This document shows positions 24,920 through 37,418 of a stretch of DNA of 64,000 nt, piece after piece (position 1 is the first letter of the stretch; every line of letters starts with the position of its first letter). The notes under the pieces are model-generated. The model was given only the letters and a program-made list of their open reading frames with translations. It searched no databases and was not told the origin of the DNA. The stretch is from Gaeumannomyces sp. JS-464. Lineage: Eukaryota; Ascomycota; Sordariomycetes; Magnaporthales; Magnaporthaceae. The stretch lies in contig NGZR01000001.1 of NCBI GenBank assembly GCA_002197995.1, positions 11,923,501 through 11,987,500 of the forward strand, given 5' to 3'. The translations under genes were made by a program, and so were the position numbers.

Positions 24920-26810
24920 GGTCAGGGGTGACTGGCTAGGCAAATACCCAATCACCAGCTGGCGGGGGAGAACTGCGATCGTTGTTGTCTCTCAAGGACG
25001 GCAACGGCGTCCATACGCACAACGAGGCACAAGCCCATGGACTACCTGGGTTCCTCTAAGTGAAGACAGCAGCGGATTTTTGACCAATGATAGGATAGGT
25101 AAAGATACCCAGGATAATACGCTGCATTTATGACAGCGAGCCATCTGTTGCTTCTGTCGGAGGATCCAACTTGTCACTTCTCCCTACCGGTTGAAATGCC
25201 ACTTGGCGTTGCAACCACATGACGTTACCGTCTCGGAGTTGGAGGAACCCGAGTCGCTAGGTTTACCCGGTTTGCCGGCCTTCATTCTTCCAACGTTAGC
25301 CCGGTCGGGGTCGCGAGTCTCCCCGTACCGATGGATCGCGAAAACACCTGCAAAGAGAGAAAATTGCCAGGTGCGGGGGCAACGCCACACCAATAACGAG
25401 CAGGGCATTTGGTTGGCCAGCGCAGTTTTTAATGGTGTGCATTGCATGCGCGATCACGAATACGAATTCGACAAGAGAGACAATGTGATTGGCCAATGGA
25501 ACGCAAAGTGGTGATGAGTTGCGAGGGAAAGATGGAGTGCTTTGTTAGGTTGATGAATATCAATGGCCGCCTTCAAAGGCCGAAAAGTCCAGGCACTGAC
25601 CAAAGACTGACGAAGCCCATTGGGCTAGAACGGAACGGAACGCTCGGCAACAAAGCCTAGCGTCGCCTGGAACCGAATCTTATATCCTATCAAATGGGAA
25701 GCATCATTTAAAAGTTCGTGCAAAACGGGGCACAAAAGTGGCAGAAATGGGGAGGCTCACAATGTTTACCAAGGACAGCAATTTTTTTATTACTCGCTCA
25801 CCGCCCACTGGACTAGACCTGCATATCCGCATATCCAGCTTGCCACACTCCTCAACAAAAACGATCCAATCCATTCTGGGCTGCTTGGACCCTGCGTGGC
25901 CCACATCATGGTGCCATTGGATTGGGAAGGTCCGCACCAGGCACAGCTTAGTGCGCTTGGAGGGTAAACAGGGGCGCGAGAATGTGCGACATGCGTCACG
26001 TTGCTGCCGGCGACGACACGCCGGATGGAGTCTTCTCATCTCCAATGGAATGCTGATCGTCCCACAAGCAAAAGATGTCGCGATGCGTATTGTGCCGAGT
26101 TTGGTGGACCACCACCGGACTCCTTCGGCCTGACGTCTTGCTTGCGCGCTGTTTTCCCAACAGAGCTACAATAGCAAAGCTACTCGATGTGATGCGTCAT
26201 TCTGTAGTCCGGGCTTTCGGGGCCCGTCTCCGGAAATAACTGGTGGAAGGGAGCTTCTGGCGCACGCGGACAACAGGCGGGCAGCTTGCCGCGGAATGCA
26301 GGTCCCTCGGCGGGGAGGAACAACAACAGCCGACGCGTGGGAAACAGAAGCAGTGGGGGATGGGTGGTGTGCGAAACCCACTTTCGGGCAGCGTGGTATG
26401 GAAGTTCCTGTCGGGTGGAGGAGGAGAGGGCCCAGAGGAACAAAACAGGAAGGAAAAGAAAAATGAAAAGATCAGTGTCAAGGCGGATGAGCGCGGAGCT
26501 AAGAAACTGGCACCCGCCGTCTGGACAAGGATAAAAGATAAAGTCACATTTCGGATGGAGCACAAACGGGCCATGCCTAATTTAATCTGAAAGCCCAAGC
26601 GAGGAAAGTGCCTTCTAATATCCGTGCTGCCGCGCTCTCCCTCTCCCGCTGCACAGCTCTGGCTTCCCTCTCCCGCTGCGAAGACGTCGCTGCGCCGCAA
26701 AAGCTCCCGGGTTGGACCTCTTTTGCTTCTCGTCTCGCTCGCGCTGCTCTTGCCAACCCCTCACACAACAGAGCATCTCGATCGCACGCAGTGCGGGCTA
26801 TCCAATAGCC
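24920..26810. other. Long intergenic region krr1 / erg5
   Basis: 1.9 kb with no supported gene. Small open frames at 25184-25514 and 26197-26700 on both strands overlap each other and show no family motif. The last 200 bp before the erg5 start are CT-rich (CTCTCCCGCTGC-type repeats), as is common in highly expressed fungal promoters. Confidence 0.5.
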
Positions 26811-28825
26811 ATGGCGTCGCTTGCTGTTGGCGTCAATGGCACGGCCTTTGCCTCGCCTTTGGCCAGCCTGAAGCCTGGGTCTGTAGGCCTGCCGTCGCAG
26901 CTTGAGCCTGTCCTCGAAGCCATCTCCCAGGCTAGCGTTTGGTCCATCTTGGTCACTCTCTTGCTGGTTGCCGTCGTCTACGACCAATGTATGTATCTGC
27001 GCCCCTCCCGCCACTCTCGTCGCGCCGCCTCGGCCCGTCCAAGCTCGCAATCGCGAAGCAACGGGAATCTCGAGCATGATACTGACGCGCAGGCGCGCAG
27101 GGAACTACCAAACGAGCAAGGGCTCTATCTCGGTCCGCGCTTCAAGGAGCCATTTATTGGCCCCTTCCTTCAATCTGTCAACCCCAAGTTTGAGGAGTAC
27201 TACGCCAAGTGGACCAGCGGTCCCCTGAGCTGCGTCTCAGTCTTCCACAAGTATGAGCGCCCTCTGCCGCCCGTCCAATGCAGCACCTAGATGTGCTATG
27301 AACACTCGAGAAAATGCCGAAACGCTTTTTTTTTTTTTTCGCCTTGATTTTCGGGTTAACTAATTTGCCCGCGTCTGCCCCTCAACATTAGATTCGTTGT
27401 CATTGTCTCAACCCGTGACCTTGCCCGCAAGGTTTTCAACTCGCCCGGCTTCGTGAAGCCGTGTGTGGTGGACGTTGCCCACAAGCTTTTGGGCCCCGAT
27501 AACTGGGTTTTCCTCGATGGCAAGGCCCATGTCGACTTTCGCAAGGGCCTAAACGGCCTCTTCACCCGCAAGGCTCTCGAGTGCTACCTGCCCGGCCAGG
27601 AGGAGGTGTACAACACCTACTTCAAGAAGATGGTTCAGATCACCAAGGATGCCGGCGGCAAGCCCGTACCGTTCATGACCGAGTTCCGCGAGATCATCAC
27701 GGCGGTGTCGTGCCGCACATTTGTCGGCCACTACCTCTCGGACGAGGCCGTCCGCAAGATCGCTGTCGACTACTTCTACATCACTGAGGCGCTGGAGCTG
27801 GTCAACTTCCCCATCATCCTCCCTTTCACCAAGACGTGGCGGGGCAAGAAGGCCGCCGATATGGTCCTTGATGAGTTCTCCAAGTGCGCGGCCAAGAGCA
27901 AGGTGCGCATGAACGCTGGCGGCGAGATCACGTGCATCATGGATGCCTGGGTCAAGCAGATGGTTGATTCCAAGGCCTGGACCGACGCCGAGGCGGAGGG
28001 CCTTTCTACCGAGAACCTCGTCAAGCCTCAGCCGCTCCTGCGTGACTTCACCGACTACGAGATCGCCCAGACCATCTTCACATTCCTGTTCGCCTCGCAA
28101 GACGCCACCAGCAGCGCCGCCACTTGGCTGTTCCAGATCATGGCCCAGCGCCCCGACGTCCTTGACCGTGTCCGCGAGGAGAACCTGAAGACCCGCAACG
28201 GAGACCCCAAAGCCCCTGTTACGCTTGACCAGCTGGAGTCCATGAAGTACACCCGCGCCGTTGTCCGCGAGCTTCTCCGCTACCGCCCACCCGTGCTCAT
28301 GACCCCGTACATGACCAAGAAGCCATTCCCCATCACCGACACCTACACTGCTCCCAAGGGTAAGGCTACTCGACATGTTCCCTGGCGTAGTTGGCTGTCT
28401 AGCTCTAAAAGTCTCTAACGATCGATGTGTAGGTGCTATGGTTATCCCTACGACCTACATGGCTCTGCGGGACCCCGAGGTGTACGAGAACCCCGACGAG
28501 TTCGACCCCGAGAGGTACTACACCGGCGACGCGGAGGAGAAGGGCGCCAAGAACTACCTCGTGTTCGGTGTCGGACCTCACTACTGCCTCGGTCAGCACT
28601 ACGCACAGATGAACCTGTGTCTGTTTGTCGGCAAGGCATCTCTGATGCTTGACTGGAAGCACCACCCGACCCCTACATCGGAAGAGATCCAAGTTTTTGC
28701 CACTATTTTCCCCAAGGTAAGCTGACCGCTTCGAACCCATGATGGAAAACAACCCTGGGACATTAACACAATCGCCACCTTAGGACCACTGCCCCCTGAC
28801 GTTTGAGGAGCGCAAATGGAACTAG
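26811..28825 (+). CDS. erg5: C-22 sterol desaturase ERG5, cytochrome P450 CYP61 (one frameshift)
   Basis: Endoplasmic-reticulum P450 that introduces the C22 double bond late in ergosterol synthesis. It has an N-terminal membrane anchor ([15 protein letters not shown], residues about 45-60), the I-helix [18 protein letters not shown] that is typical of CYP61, the ExxR motif [11 protein letters not shown], a PERF-like DEFDPERY and heme-binding [11 protein letters not shown] with the Cys ligand. Exons are 26811-26988, 27101-27250, 27392-28359, 28433-28716 and 28784-28825. They give 540 residues if one G is restored near 27132, where the frame otherwise leaves the expected SKGSIS-PRFKEPF sequence. 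All introns have GT/AG ends. The last exon encodes only 13 residues. The SQDATS element favours CYP61 over CYP51. Confidence 0.93.
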
Positions 28826-29523
28826 AGGCCCTCACCTACTAATTTCAGGCCATACGACGGCGGCCGAATCATATATAATGTTCCCTCACGAAGCGGCCGG
28901 CGGGACTGCGACAACAAGTCTCGCCAGAATTGGCCGAGTGGCTTGGTTTTTGATTATTAAAAAGCGCAATGTGGCACGCGATAGATCAATTACTGGCCTG
29001 CATGGTGACTGGCATTTGGGCAAATAACATAGGCCATTGGCTGGGACCACCCAGCGATACCCTTAATACTTACTCCGGCACCCTGTATATAAGCCCCCAG
29101 GCCATCAGAAAATATCGGCCTCACACACCGTAGTGCGCTTTGATTTTCTGACGTTAAAACAAGATCATGATCCTCCCGCCGTAGCTCGGAAAGCCATGCC
29201 TCACGCCAGCATGCCAGGGCTCTGATTTGCCGGGGGCCTTTCCGGGCGTTTTGCGGCGCTGACATGACGGGCGGCCACGAAGGACCCACAGGGACTTTCA
29301 GCACGGGCTGTGACATCAGTGGGGCTGAGAACAGCGCCCCAGGCTAGCGAGCCCGGCGCCAAACCAGCACAGGCAAAGCCCGAGTTCTCGCGCTAGCCAC
29401 ACTGCCGCTGTCGCCTTCACCTGTATCAGCGGCGCTACACAGAACGGAGCCGGCTCGTGTCGCCCATCGTTCGGCCATCCGCCCGAGTCTTCATTTAGCA
29501 GCAGCACAGCGAGCTCCGCACCC
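28826..29523. other. Intergenic region erg5 / rhodanese gene
   Basis: 698 bp without a supported gene. A stretch near 28930 resembles a tRNA D arm (GGCCGAGTGG) but has no matching T arm or acceptor stem. Confidence 0.45.
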
Positions 29524-30409
29524 ATGGCCTGCACGCGCGAGGCACTCTCCGGCCTGCTCCGGGCGTCGTCGAGGGCGCCGCTGAGCCGAGCCGGCGGCAG
29601 CGCTGCCGTCCGGCCCCTCCTCCTCGAGTGCCGCCGCCGCCTCTCCATGGCGGCGGCGGCGGCGGCGGCGGCCCGGGAATCGTCGTCGCGGGTACGACCC
29701 CCGGCGCGGCCGCTCGTGCCAACCCGGCGGTGGTCCCACTCCCAAGTGCCGGCGCAAACCAAGATCTGGGAGTTCAAGGATGTACGTCGTCTTTTCTGCC
29801 GATTGAGTTCGTGGAGGCGGCCAGGGGGCCTGCGATGGTCTCGCTTGAGAGATAAGGGGTCCGTCTATCTTTAGCTTACCGCCCATATTAACCTTTTCCC
29901 TCTCTCTCCCTCTCTCTTTTTCCCGCGGACGTTGCTCTGTTTAGGTTCAGAAACTGGTGCAGGACTCCAAGTCTGGTTCGGCACAAAACACCATCATCGT
30001 CGGTCCGTAAAAAACCCCTCTGGCGGCGACACGCCAAAGGCGCAAAGCCAAAACACAGAAACACATCATACGATGGTCCCGATTTTCCCCAGCTGACCGG
30101 TTGCGCAACCGCACGATGGCAGACACACGTGAGCCGGGCGAGCTCCAGTCCACCGGCCGCATCCCCACGGCCATCAACATACCCATCACCACGCAGCCCG
30201 ACAGCTTCCACATCACCGACGACGAGTTCGCCGACAGGTTCGACTTCCCCCGCCCGGGCCGCGACGCCGAGCTCGTCTTTTACTGCAAGGCCGGAGTCAG
30301 GGGCCGCGCGGCCGCACAGCTCGCCAGGGATGCAGGGTGGAAGAACGTCGGCGAGTACTCGGGTAGTTGGTTGGACTGGGACAAGAACGGCGGCGAGGTT
30401 CAACGGTGA
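29524..30409 (+). CDS. Mitochondrial-type rhodanese (thiosulfate sulfurtransferase, Rdl1-like)
   Basis: Single-domain rhodanese that transfers sulfane sulfur through a persulfide on an active-site cysteine. The first 75 residues are Arg/Ala/Ser-rich, include a poly-Ala run from a GCG repeat (29649-29672) and look like a mitochondrial presequence. The domain spans about residues 80-200, with VDTREPGEL, RIPTAINIPI and the active-site loop FYCKAGVRGRAA (Cys nucleophile). Exons are 29524-29781, 29945-30002 and 30123-30409, totalling 603 nt (200 residues) without frameshift. The second donor is GTCCGT, a rare variant. Yeast RDL1/RDL2 are the likely relatives. The poly-Ala length could vary between strains. 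Confidence 0.88.
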
Positions 30410-30682
30410 AGGCTGCTACCGCAGGGTTGGACCTCGCCGATAAGAGGTAGAACATGGAGCGAGCCATAAGGAGGAGTAGTCCATTTTTGATTTTAAATCA
30501 TACACTGGTTTGGAATCCGAATTTGCACGACGATGCAGAAAATTGTGAAATGAAAACCAATGACAAAGCTTGTCCTCGTCCGACAGCCAGTCCAAACATA
30601 ACAAGCACAACAGTTGAGACACTTATCGCACATCCCTATTCCTACTAGAATACACAGTGCGCTTCCAAACGCGCGAGGCAGC

Positions 30683-31716
30683 CTAGCTGGCCGGCGTCTT
30701 CGCCCCATCCCCCGAGCCAGATCCGATGGGGCTATGGTGCGCAAAGAAGAGGAACTTGATGGTGACGGCCAGCGCGAAGTGGAGGACGACGACCACAATG
30801 AGAAGCGCCTTGCTGGTCTGGCGGTCCGTCGCGCTCAAGACTGGGTACAGGTTGCGCAGGAGGAACGCGACTGAGTAGCCGAAGCCGACAGCGACGAAGA
30901 CGTAGTTGAGGATGTCGATGCGCGACCAGCTGACGATGGCCACAGGGATCCAGATCAGATTACTGTAGCCGTAGAGCGCCCAGCATTCGAGTAGGTTGGC
31001 CGACTCGGACCCGAAGTAACGCAGCGCGAGGAAGAGAATCACGGGAATCGCCAGTGTGTATCCGTAAATAAGCCCAGCAGCGCCTGGATAGGTGGGATCA
31101 TTAGCTCAGAACTAGCCCTGGCAGGCATGCCTATTTCTCCGCCCTGGGACTGTGGGGAGATTTCGGGGGCAACGGACCACTCAGAAGAGTAAAGTCGTAA
31201 GCAAACGACGATGTGCCCTTGACGGCGAGGTATTGACTTATGGTACCGCCGAGGAAGAGGATGAATACGACGGTCGTGGCGATCCAGAAGGGCCCGTACA
31301 GGTCAGGGTTGCCCTCTAGTACGTCCAGGAAGTTGGCGCGGGGGTACAGGGCGGCCCAGCACCTGCTCAGGACGGCCGAGGTGTCGACGTCGAAGAACTG
31401 CTGGTAGAACTGGATCGACCATAGGAACCGCTTCCCTGAGACAGCCGAGGCCGTTGCGGGCAGAGGGAGCCCCGAGCCCGAGGCCCCGGCTCCGGCGTGA
31501 CCGGGTTTCCTGCCGCCGGGCGCGGTTTCTTGGAAGGTTGAGTTGTGGAACTCGAGGTCGTCTTGGAGATCGGTATGGCCCAGGTCGCCCTATTATGCCA
31601 GAATGAAGCTTTTGCGTCAGAAGGGTGTAGTGAAGAGTAGGGCTTCTCGGAAGGCGGGAGTGCCCGCTTACCTCGTCGTCAACATCGACGACGGCATCGT
31701 AGCCGGCTCCAGACAT
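30683..31716 (-). CDS. Yip1-family Golgi membrane protein (YIPF1/2-like)
   Basis: Five-transmembrane protein of the Yip1 domain family, which acts with Rab GTPases in ER-Golgi and Golgi transport. A soluble N-terminus (MSGAGYDAVVDVDDE..., then DLEFHNSTFQ) is followed by FYQQFFDVDTSAVLSRCW, a typical family entry motif. Helices follow at PFWIATTVVFILFLGG, LIYGYTLAIPVILFLAL, YGYSNLIWIPVAIVSW, ILNYVFVAVGFGYSVAFLL and ALLIVVVVLHFALAVTI. Exons are 31716-31672, 31589-31178 and 31083-30683, giving 285 residues. The second donor is best read as GTCCGT. No frameshift. I cannot decide which yeast Yip paralogue is its orthologue. Confidence 0.85.
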
Positions 31717-32391
31717 GGTCAGGGTTGGGATCTGAACACCGTTCTGCGGTGGAGATGTGCACCGGCGGGGCGCTTTCGTTTGTTCCAAAGGGCGCGCACA
31801 GCCGTAAAGCGCTGATCCGGTGTATCTTGGGCACAAGCGTGTGAATAATCGTTCGAGTCGTTGCCGCTGTCGCCGTTGGTCGTCGTGTTGGAAGCGGCCT
31901 AAGCTTGTGGCAGGGCCAATCTGCACACGTAACTGAGCTCCAGCGCTGGCAAATGCCTGCGTGCAGGTGACAGTAGGCACAGTATATAATGCAAGTAATT
32001 GCGCAAATTAGCACGGAGTATGTGTGGGGCCCGCGACACCGACGCCACACCCGATTATCACGGGCCTCTCCATTCATGATGGAATCGACCCCTTCCCTCT
32101 CAGATGCCATAGCCCATGATAAATATTGTGCATGTTTTAGAGATTTCAAGCAAATTCGACCAGTATGAACCCAAGTAAAAAAAAAGGATCTTCATTGCTG
32201 GGCATGGCTAAGAGAGGTGGTAGTTTGACTGCAATGTCTGTGGCGACGAGTCGTTTCTACAAGCCAGATCCGGTTCCCAATCCTCCCATAAGGCTTCCGA
32301 ATTCCAAATTCCCCAGCATTTGCTCTCCTTTTGATGAATGCCAACAAAAATCCGAGACGCCAGAGACCATGAAAGTGAGGGTTTGCACCAT
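31717..32391. other. Intergenic region Yip1-family gene / ubiquitin-L40
   Basis: 675 bp: the upstream region of the Yip1-family gene and the 3' end of the ubiquitin fusion gene, which is on the same strand. No gene or repeat is visible. Confidence 0.45.
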
Positions 32392-33187
<796 letters not shown>

Positions 33188-33601
33188 CTTGGCGGTCTTT
33201 GTGAAGGGCGATTTGGTGGGAACGTCAATGTAGTGGCAGGGAGAAAGCAGCCCGCCTGAAATTCTGTGGGTGAGGTAAATTGATGTGTGCCAGACCCATT
33301 TGTCAGGCAAAATGGCTGCGCCCCACTCCCAGCCAACCCTCTGGTCACGTGGACCCCTGATCTCGACCATGCCAGGGGGGCTCCTGGACTGCATGTGCTA
33401 CTTGCCAGTTCTCCCCTATCCCAGTCGACCAGGCTAACAAGAGCTGGTCTGGGATTCGGTTAAGGCAAATCAACGCATTTAAGGTGTGCTCCATCCCTTG
33501 TATTCACTGAATCGAGCTGGCGGTTTCGGCTCGGATGACGCTATGCTAGACCTTTGCTTAAACCTCTGCCCATGAATTGCCCGGAATATGATATACGCCA
33601 G
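33188..33601. other. Intergenic region upstream of ubiquitin-L40
   Basis: 414 bp holding the 3' end of rrn7 and the promoter and 5'UTR of the ubiquitin-L40 gene, both on the minus strand. By the splice model, 5'UTR exon 1 ends at 33187-33188. No other feature is visible. Confidence 0.4.
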
Positions 33602-35630
33602 CTAGACGTCTGAGTCCTCCCACCGTGCCCTGTCCGCTTGCCTTTTGGTCGCAATCCATGCGTCAAGCCGTCGCTCAAGGAGAAAAACGGCCTTGACTAG
33701 CTTCGCGGTTGACATCCCTGAGAGCTCGGCTGCAAGTGACGGAAGTTGTTAGCTCACAATTCCATTTATGCCGCCTTGCATTGAGTAGAAACAAACATCG
33801 CATACATACCTGCTTTGGTGTAAAACGGTTTGGAGTTTTCCGTGAGGTCCTCGATGGTCCGGTATGCGTGATGCGCCTCGCCAGGTCTCCTGGTACCAGT
33901 TTCTGCCGTCGACAGATTCTTCAGACCACTCTGGAGACGAGCAAGTCTTTCATCTATAGCCGATTCGCTAAACTCTGTGACCGGATTCTTCCTATCCCTC
34001 TCATCCAGGGGGAACAAGGCGGCGAAACGAGCCAGTGCTTTCGTAGATAAGATACTAGTTAGTTTTGGATGTGCCAGCAGAAGGATTTTGATTAAAGAAG
34101 AAGAAGAAGCAGAGAGTAGTAGTGGCGGCAACATGGACTCCCGTCGAGGCAAAGTACACACCGTTGGGACGCTGTTCGTCGATTTTGGCTTGCTGGTACC
34201 AGTCCAAGTAGTCGTCTGTCTTGGTACTGTCTAGGGTCCATGCCTCCTCAGAGCCGAGCTTTTCGAGGTCGCGCCGAGAGAGTGTTTTCGCCTCTGGCTT
34301 GCTGAAGTTCTGCTTCCAGACATCCCAATCCATCCCGGCCAATGGAGGAGCGGCGCCCTCTGCAAACCTCTCGCCGTCGAATGGGCAAAGCAGTTTCGTA
34401 GCCAGAACTGTGCAGGCCACGAGGAAAACGTCAGGGTGATCCAACAGCTTGACCCTTCGCTGCTCCAGGGGAAACGTAAAGTCGACGTTAAGGAACTGTA
34501 CCATCCCCTGGACGAAGGCATAGACCTCGATCGGGAGTCCAAGCTCTCTTGTGTACCTCAAAAGCAGCAGCGGCTCATTCAGGGGCGGGAACTTGAGCTT
34601 GTAGTTCGCACTGAATGATCCTGCCAGCCATAGCACTGCCTCATGCAGTTCGCCACCTAAGAACGGAGATACGCGCGCGGACAGGATCCGCTGATACCGA
34701 CTGGGCAGACGGGTGCGCATCTCCTTGGGCAGCTCCTGGATCTTATCCCTGGTGTCAGTAGAGCCTGCTCCCACAGACCAGACAATGCTGTCTTGGTCAG
34801 AGAGCAGATACTCACAGCATCGAGGTACGTTATTTGGTTGTTCTTGCCCCAAACAAACAAGTCTCCAACCCTTATGGGCAGGCGCATCAAGAGAGTGCCG
34901 AGATAGCAGAGGGCCAGCGTGTCAATGAGCGTTGGGAGCGATCGCTTGGAGCTGATATCCATACTCCAGCTGCGGGCTCTGGTGCTCATGGTGGTGATGC
35001 TTGTGGCATCCGACAAGCCGCCGTCGGTCTCGGCGCCGCTCCCCTCGGAGCTGTACATCTTCAGTTCGGGCGTGTCGGTCTCGGTGCCCGAGCCAAGCCC
35101 GAAGCCGCCGGTCTCCCCATTGTCGCCCTCGTCCTCCTCCCTCCTCACACCCGCCACGGTCTTTAGCCCTGCGATATTGCGCGTACGCAGCGCCCAGAGA
35201 TCGCGCACGACGGTCTCGAGCTCGGGCGGCAGGCCGCGGTCGCGCACGAGCCAGAAGAGCTGCTTGCGCAGGACCAGCTGCAGGCATTGGAGGTACAACT
35301 CGCGCGACGCGTTGCCCGACAGCGTCCGTGACACCCTCTCGCGTGCCTCCTTCTCCTTGCGGGCGATGTGGCCCGTCTGCCCAAACGCATCCTCGTCCTC
35401 GAATCCGCGTTCCACGAATCCCTGCGACGGGCGGCCCAAAGGTATGTGTCAGAGCGACAGGATGACACGTATTGGAGCAGGCCTAGGCCCAAGGGAAGAG
35501 AAAGACTCACCTCTATCTCATGGCCCCGGTCGCAGTACCGACGGCCGTCCTCCGAGTACCACCGTTTGGACGGACATTGCTCGCACGTTTGGCCCTTGGG
35601 GAACCTGCGATAGTTTCGACGCTCAGACAT
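33602..35630 (-). CDS. rrn7: Rrn7, RNA polymerase I core factor subunit (TAF1B family)
   Basis: TFIIB-like subunit of the Pol I core factor. The N-terminal zinc ribbon is CEQCPSKRWYSEDGRRYCDR with the CxxC...CxxxH pattern of the RRN7 zinc finger. B-reader/linker and cyclin-fold-like segments follow: RELYLQCLQLVLRKQLFWLV, SLPTLIDTLALCYLGTLLMR and FLGGELHEAVLWLAGSFSAN. An acidic Ser/Glu-rich insert lies between. Exons are 35630-35511, 35421-34816, 34741-34162, 34037-33810 and 33729-33602. All have GT/AG introns, and the phases add up to 553 residues without any frameshift. Together with the Rrn5-like gene at 3.7 kb this is the second Pol I initiation factor in the window. Confidence 0.9.
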
Positions 35631-36419
35631 GGTGCTTTTTCATGAGACGCCGACCACATCACGAGGGCTTTTTATCTGCAGTCTCGTTGGATTTCACAGG
35701 AGATGCGATTGATGCCACGCAGGGGTGCAGGTTTCTTTCCGCGCTGCAGAACGCAGACCACACCGAAGCAAAACGCAAAACGAACCAAGGTTGCTAGCGG
35801 GCCCCCGAAAACTGATGGCTGCCACTGGGATCAAAATCGGTGTCCCCAACTGCGTCAGATCTAGAAGCACACAGTCGGTTCAGGCATCTCGTCCATTTCC
35901 AAACAGCTCCGTGGTTTCTTTTTTTTCTTCTTTATTTTAAATTTTATTCTGCGTTCTTCCATGTCCTTTCCTGTTCTTCCTTGTACGAGCCCTAGATGCA
36001 TTATCACTGTATGTGAAATGAGGAGCCAGGTTGTCTTGGGACGCTTGAGGATTCTCTTGAGAATCTATAGCCTTGAGCATCGTGTGAGTGGCTCGGCCAG
36101 GGTGGCTTCCCTGTGTTTTTCCCCCCCGCGGGTGATATGAGGAAAAACAACGTATCGAGAGCTTTTAAACAGCGAGTTCTGTCTGACCGAAATATTCCTA
36201 TACCGCCGCTCCGTTAAAAGGAGAAGAAAAAAGCGCCCAGTTGAGAATCTCCCTCATAAATGTGTGTGTATGCGCAGCACTGCGCCCCTGAGAACGAACA
36301 ACCATGCAAGATAGCTGGCTAGCGAGGAAACCGTCAAAGAATTTTGTAGCCACGAGACTCCCGGTTTCCGCGGACCTGGGAGTCGCTGACTACGGCGACC
36401 CATCGTGGTACGAAGCCAC
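35631..36419. other. Intergenic region rrn7 / eIF5A
   Basis: 789 bp: the upstream region of rrn7 and the 3' region of the eIF5A gene. It contains short T-rich tracts (35920-35940) and a C run at 36121-36127. No gene is supported. Confidence 0.45.
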
Positions 36420-37418
36420 TTAAGACGAGCCGGAGGAAGGCTTGACCTGGGTGGGAACCTCCTCACCCATGGCCTTGGTAACAACAATGACTGTAGTGGA
36501 ACGCCGTTAGCCGGGTCACCAATCAAGTGTCAATTTGCCAGATACCACGGGGTAAACTTACAGATCTCACGGTCGTCCTCCATCTTCAGGTCGTGGAGAC
36601 GAGTGATCTCCTTGGCAACCTCGTCCGCCTTCTCGCTGCCACCGGGCAGTTTGATATCCTCACGCTGGTTGCCGTTAGAGTCCATGAGCTGGAGGAAACC
36701 GTCGTCGTTCAGGTAGATCTATGTGGGCAACGAAAGGATCGTGTCAGTCTCCCGTAGGCCAAACGTCCCGATATGGCCGCAGCCGTGTTAAAAGTCCATC
36801 CCCTTCCAGGTTGCGGGTCGGATGCTTACAAGCTCATAGGTGTCGTTGGTCACGTTAGGGACGTCCATGTTGTGGGTCGAGGGGCAGAGATCCTCGAGCT
36901 TCTTGTTGGTGAAAATGTCGATAGCGACAAGGTGGACCTTGGCGTGACCGTGCTTGCCGGTCTTGGAGGTCGACATGTCGACGATCTTGCAAGGACGGCC
37001 TTGATAACGACGTGACCACCCTTCCTCAGGGCCGAGCACTGCATCGGGAAGGTCGCCGACGCGCCGGCATCGGCCGACTCGAAGGTATGCTCATGTTGCT
37101 AAGGGCCAGGATGGATGCGTCAGTATCGATGAGGACGACGACCTTGGGGCATTTTTCCGCGTGCGACGAGAGACAACGAGGGAATTCAACTGGCGCAGGG
37201 AAGGCGCGGGCCAGGTCTTCGTTCCCCCTATTGTCTCTTGACGTTCCTGGTGTCTTCCCCTGTCAGGGCGCATGGCGGGGTTCTCGTGCGCGAGCGAGGC
37301 CATGCGACGGCGGGGGTTTGCTTTTTTTCCCACCAGTTTTTTTCCCCCCAGAAAGGAGCCGGCAGTGAGGCACACCACACAGAACCACTCATGGCAATCC
37401 GCTTACCTCGTCCGACAT
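36420..37418 (-). CDS. Translation factor eIF5A (hypusine-containing; one frameshift)
   Basis: eIF5A promotes translation elongation at stalling motifs and termination, and it is modified to hypusine on a conserved lysine. Seen here: [19 protein letters not shown], the hypusine loop [19 protein letters not shown], then [19 protein letters not shown] and the C-terminal VTKAMGEEV. Exon 1 encodes only MSDE (37418-37407). Further exons are 37098-36830, 36718-36562 and 36490-36420. The first intron is 308 nt, long for this window and T-rich. One G is missing at about 37001, in the expected [12 protein letters not shown]. Restoring it gives 169 residues, the usual size. The frame is otherwise intact. 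Confidence 0.93.

Noticed and set aside
27549..28376. A 275-codon minus frame opposite erg5
   Set aside because: It is an antisense shadow of a highly biased P450 coding sequence, with no recognisable protein features.
28925..29000. tRNA-like segment GGCCGAGTGGCTTGG
   Set aside because: It resembles a Leu/Ser tRNA D arm, but no acceptor stem, anticodon arm or T arm can be folded around it.
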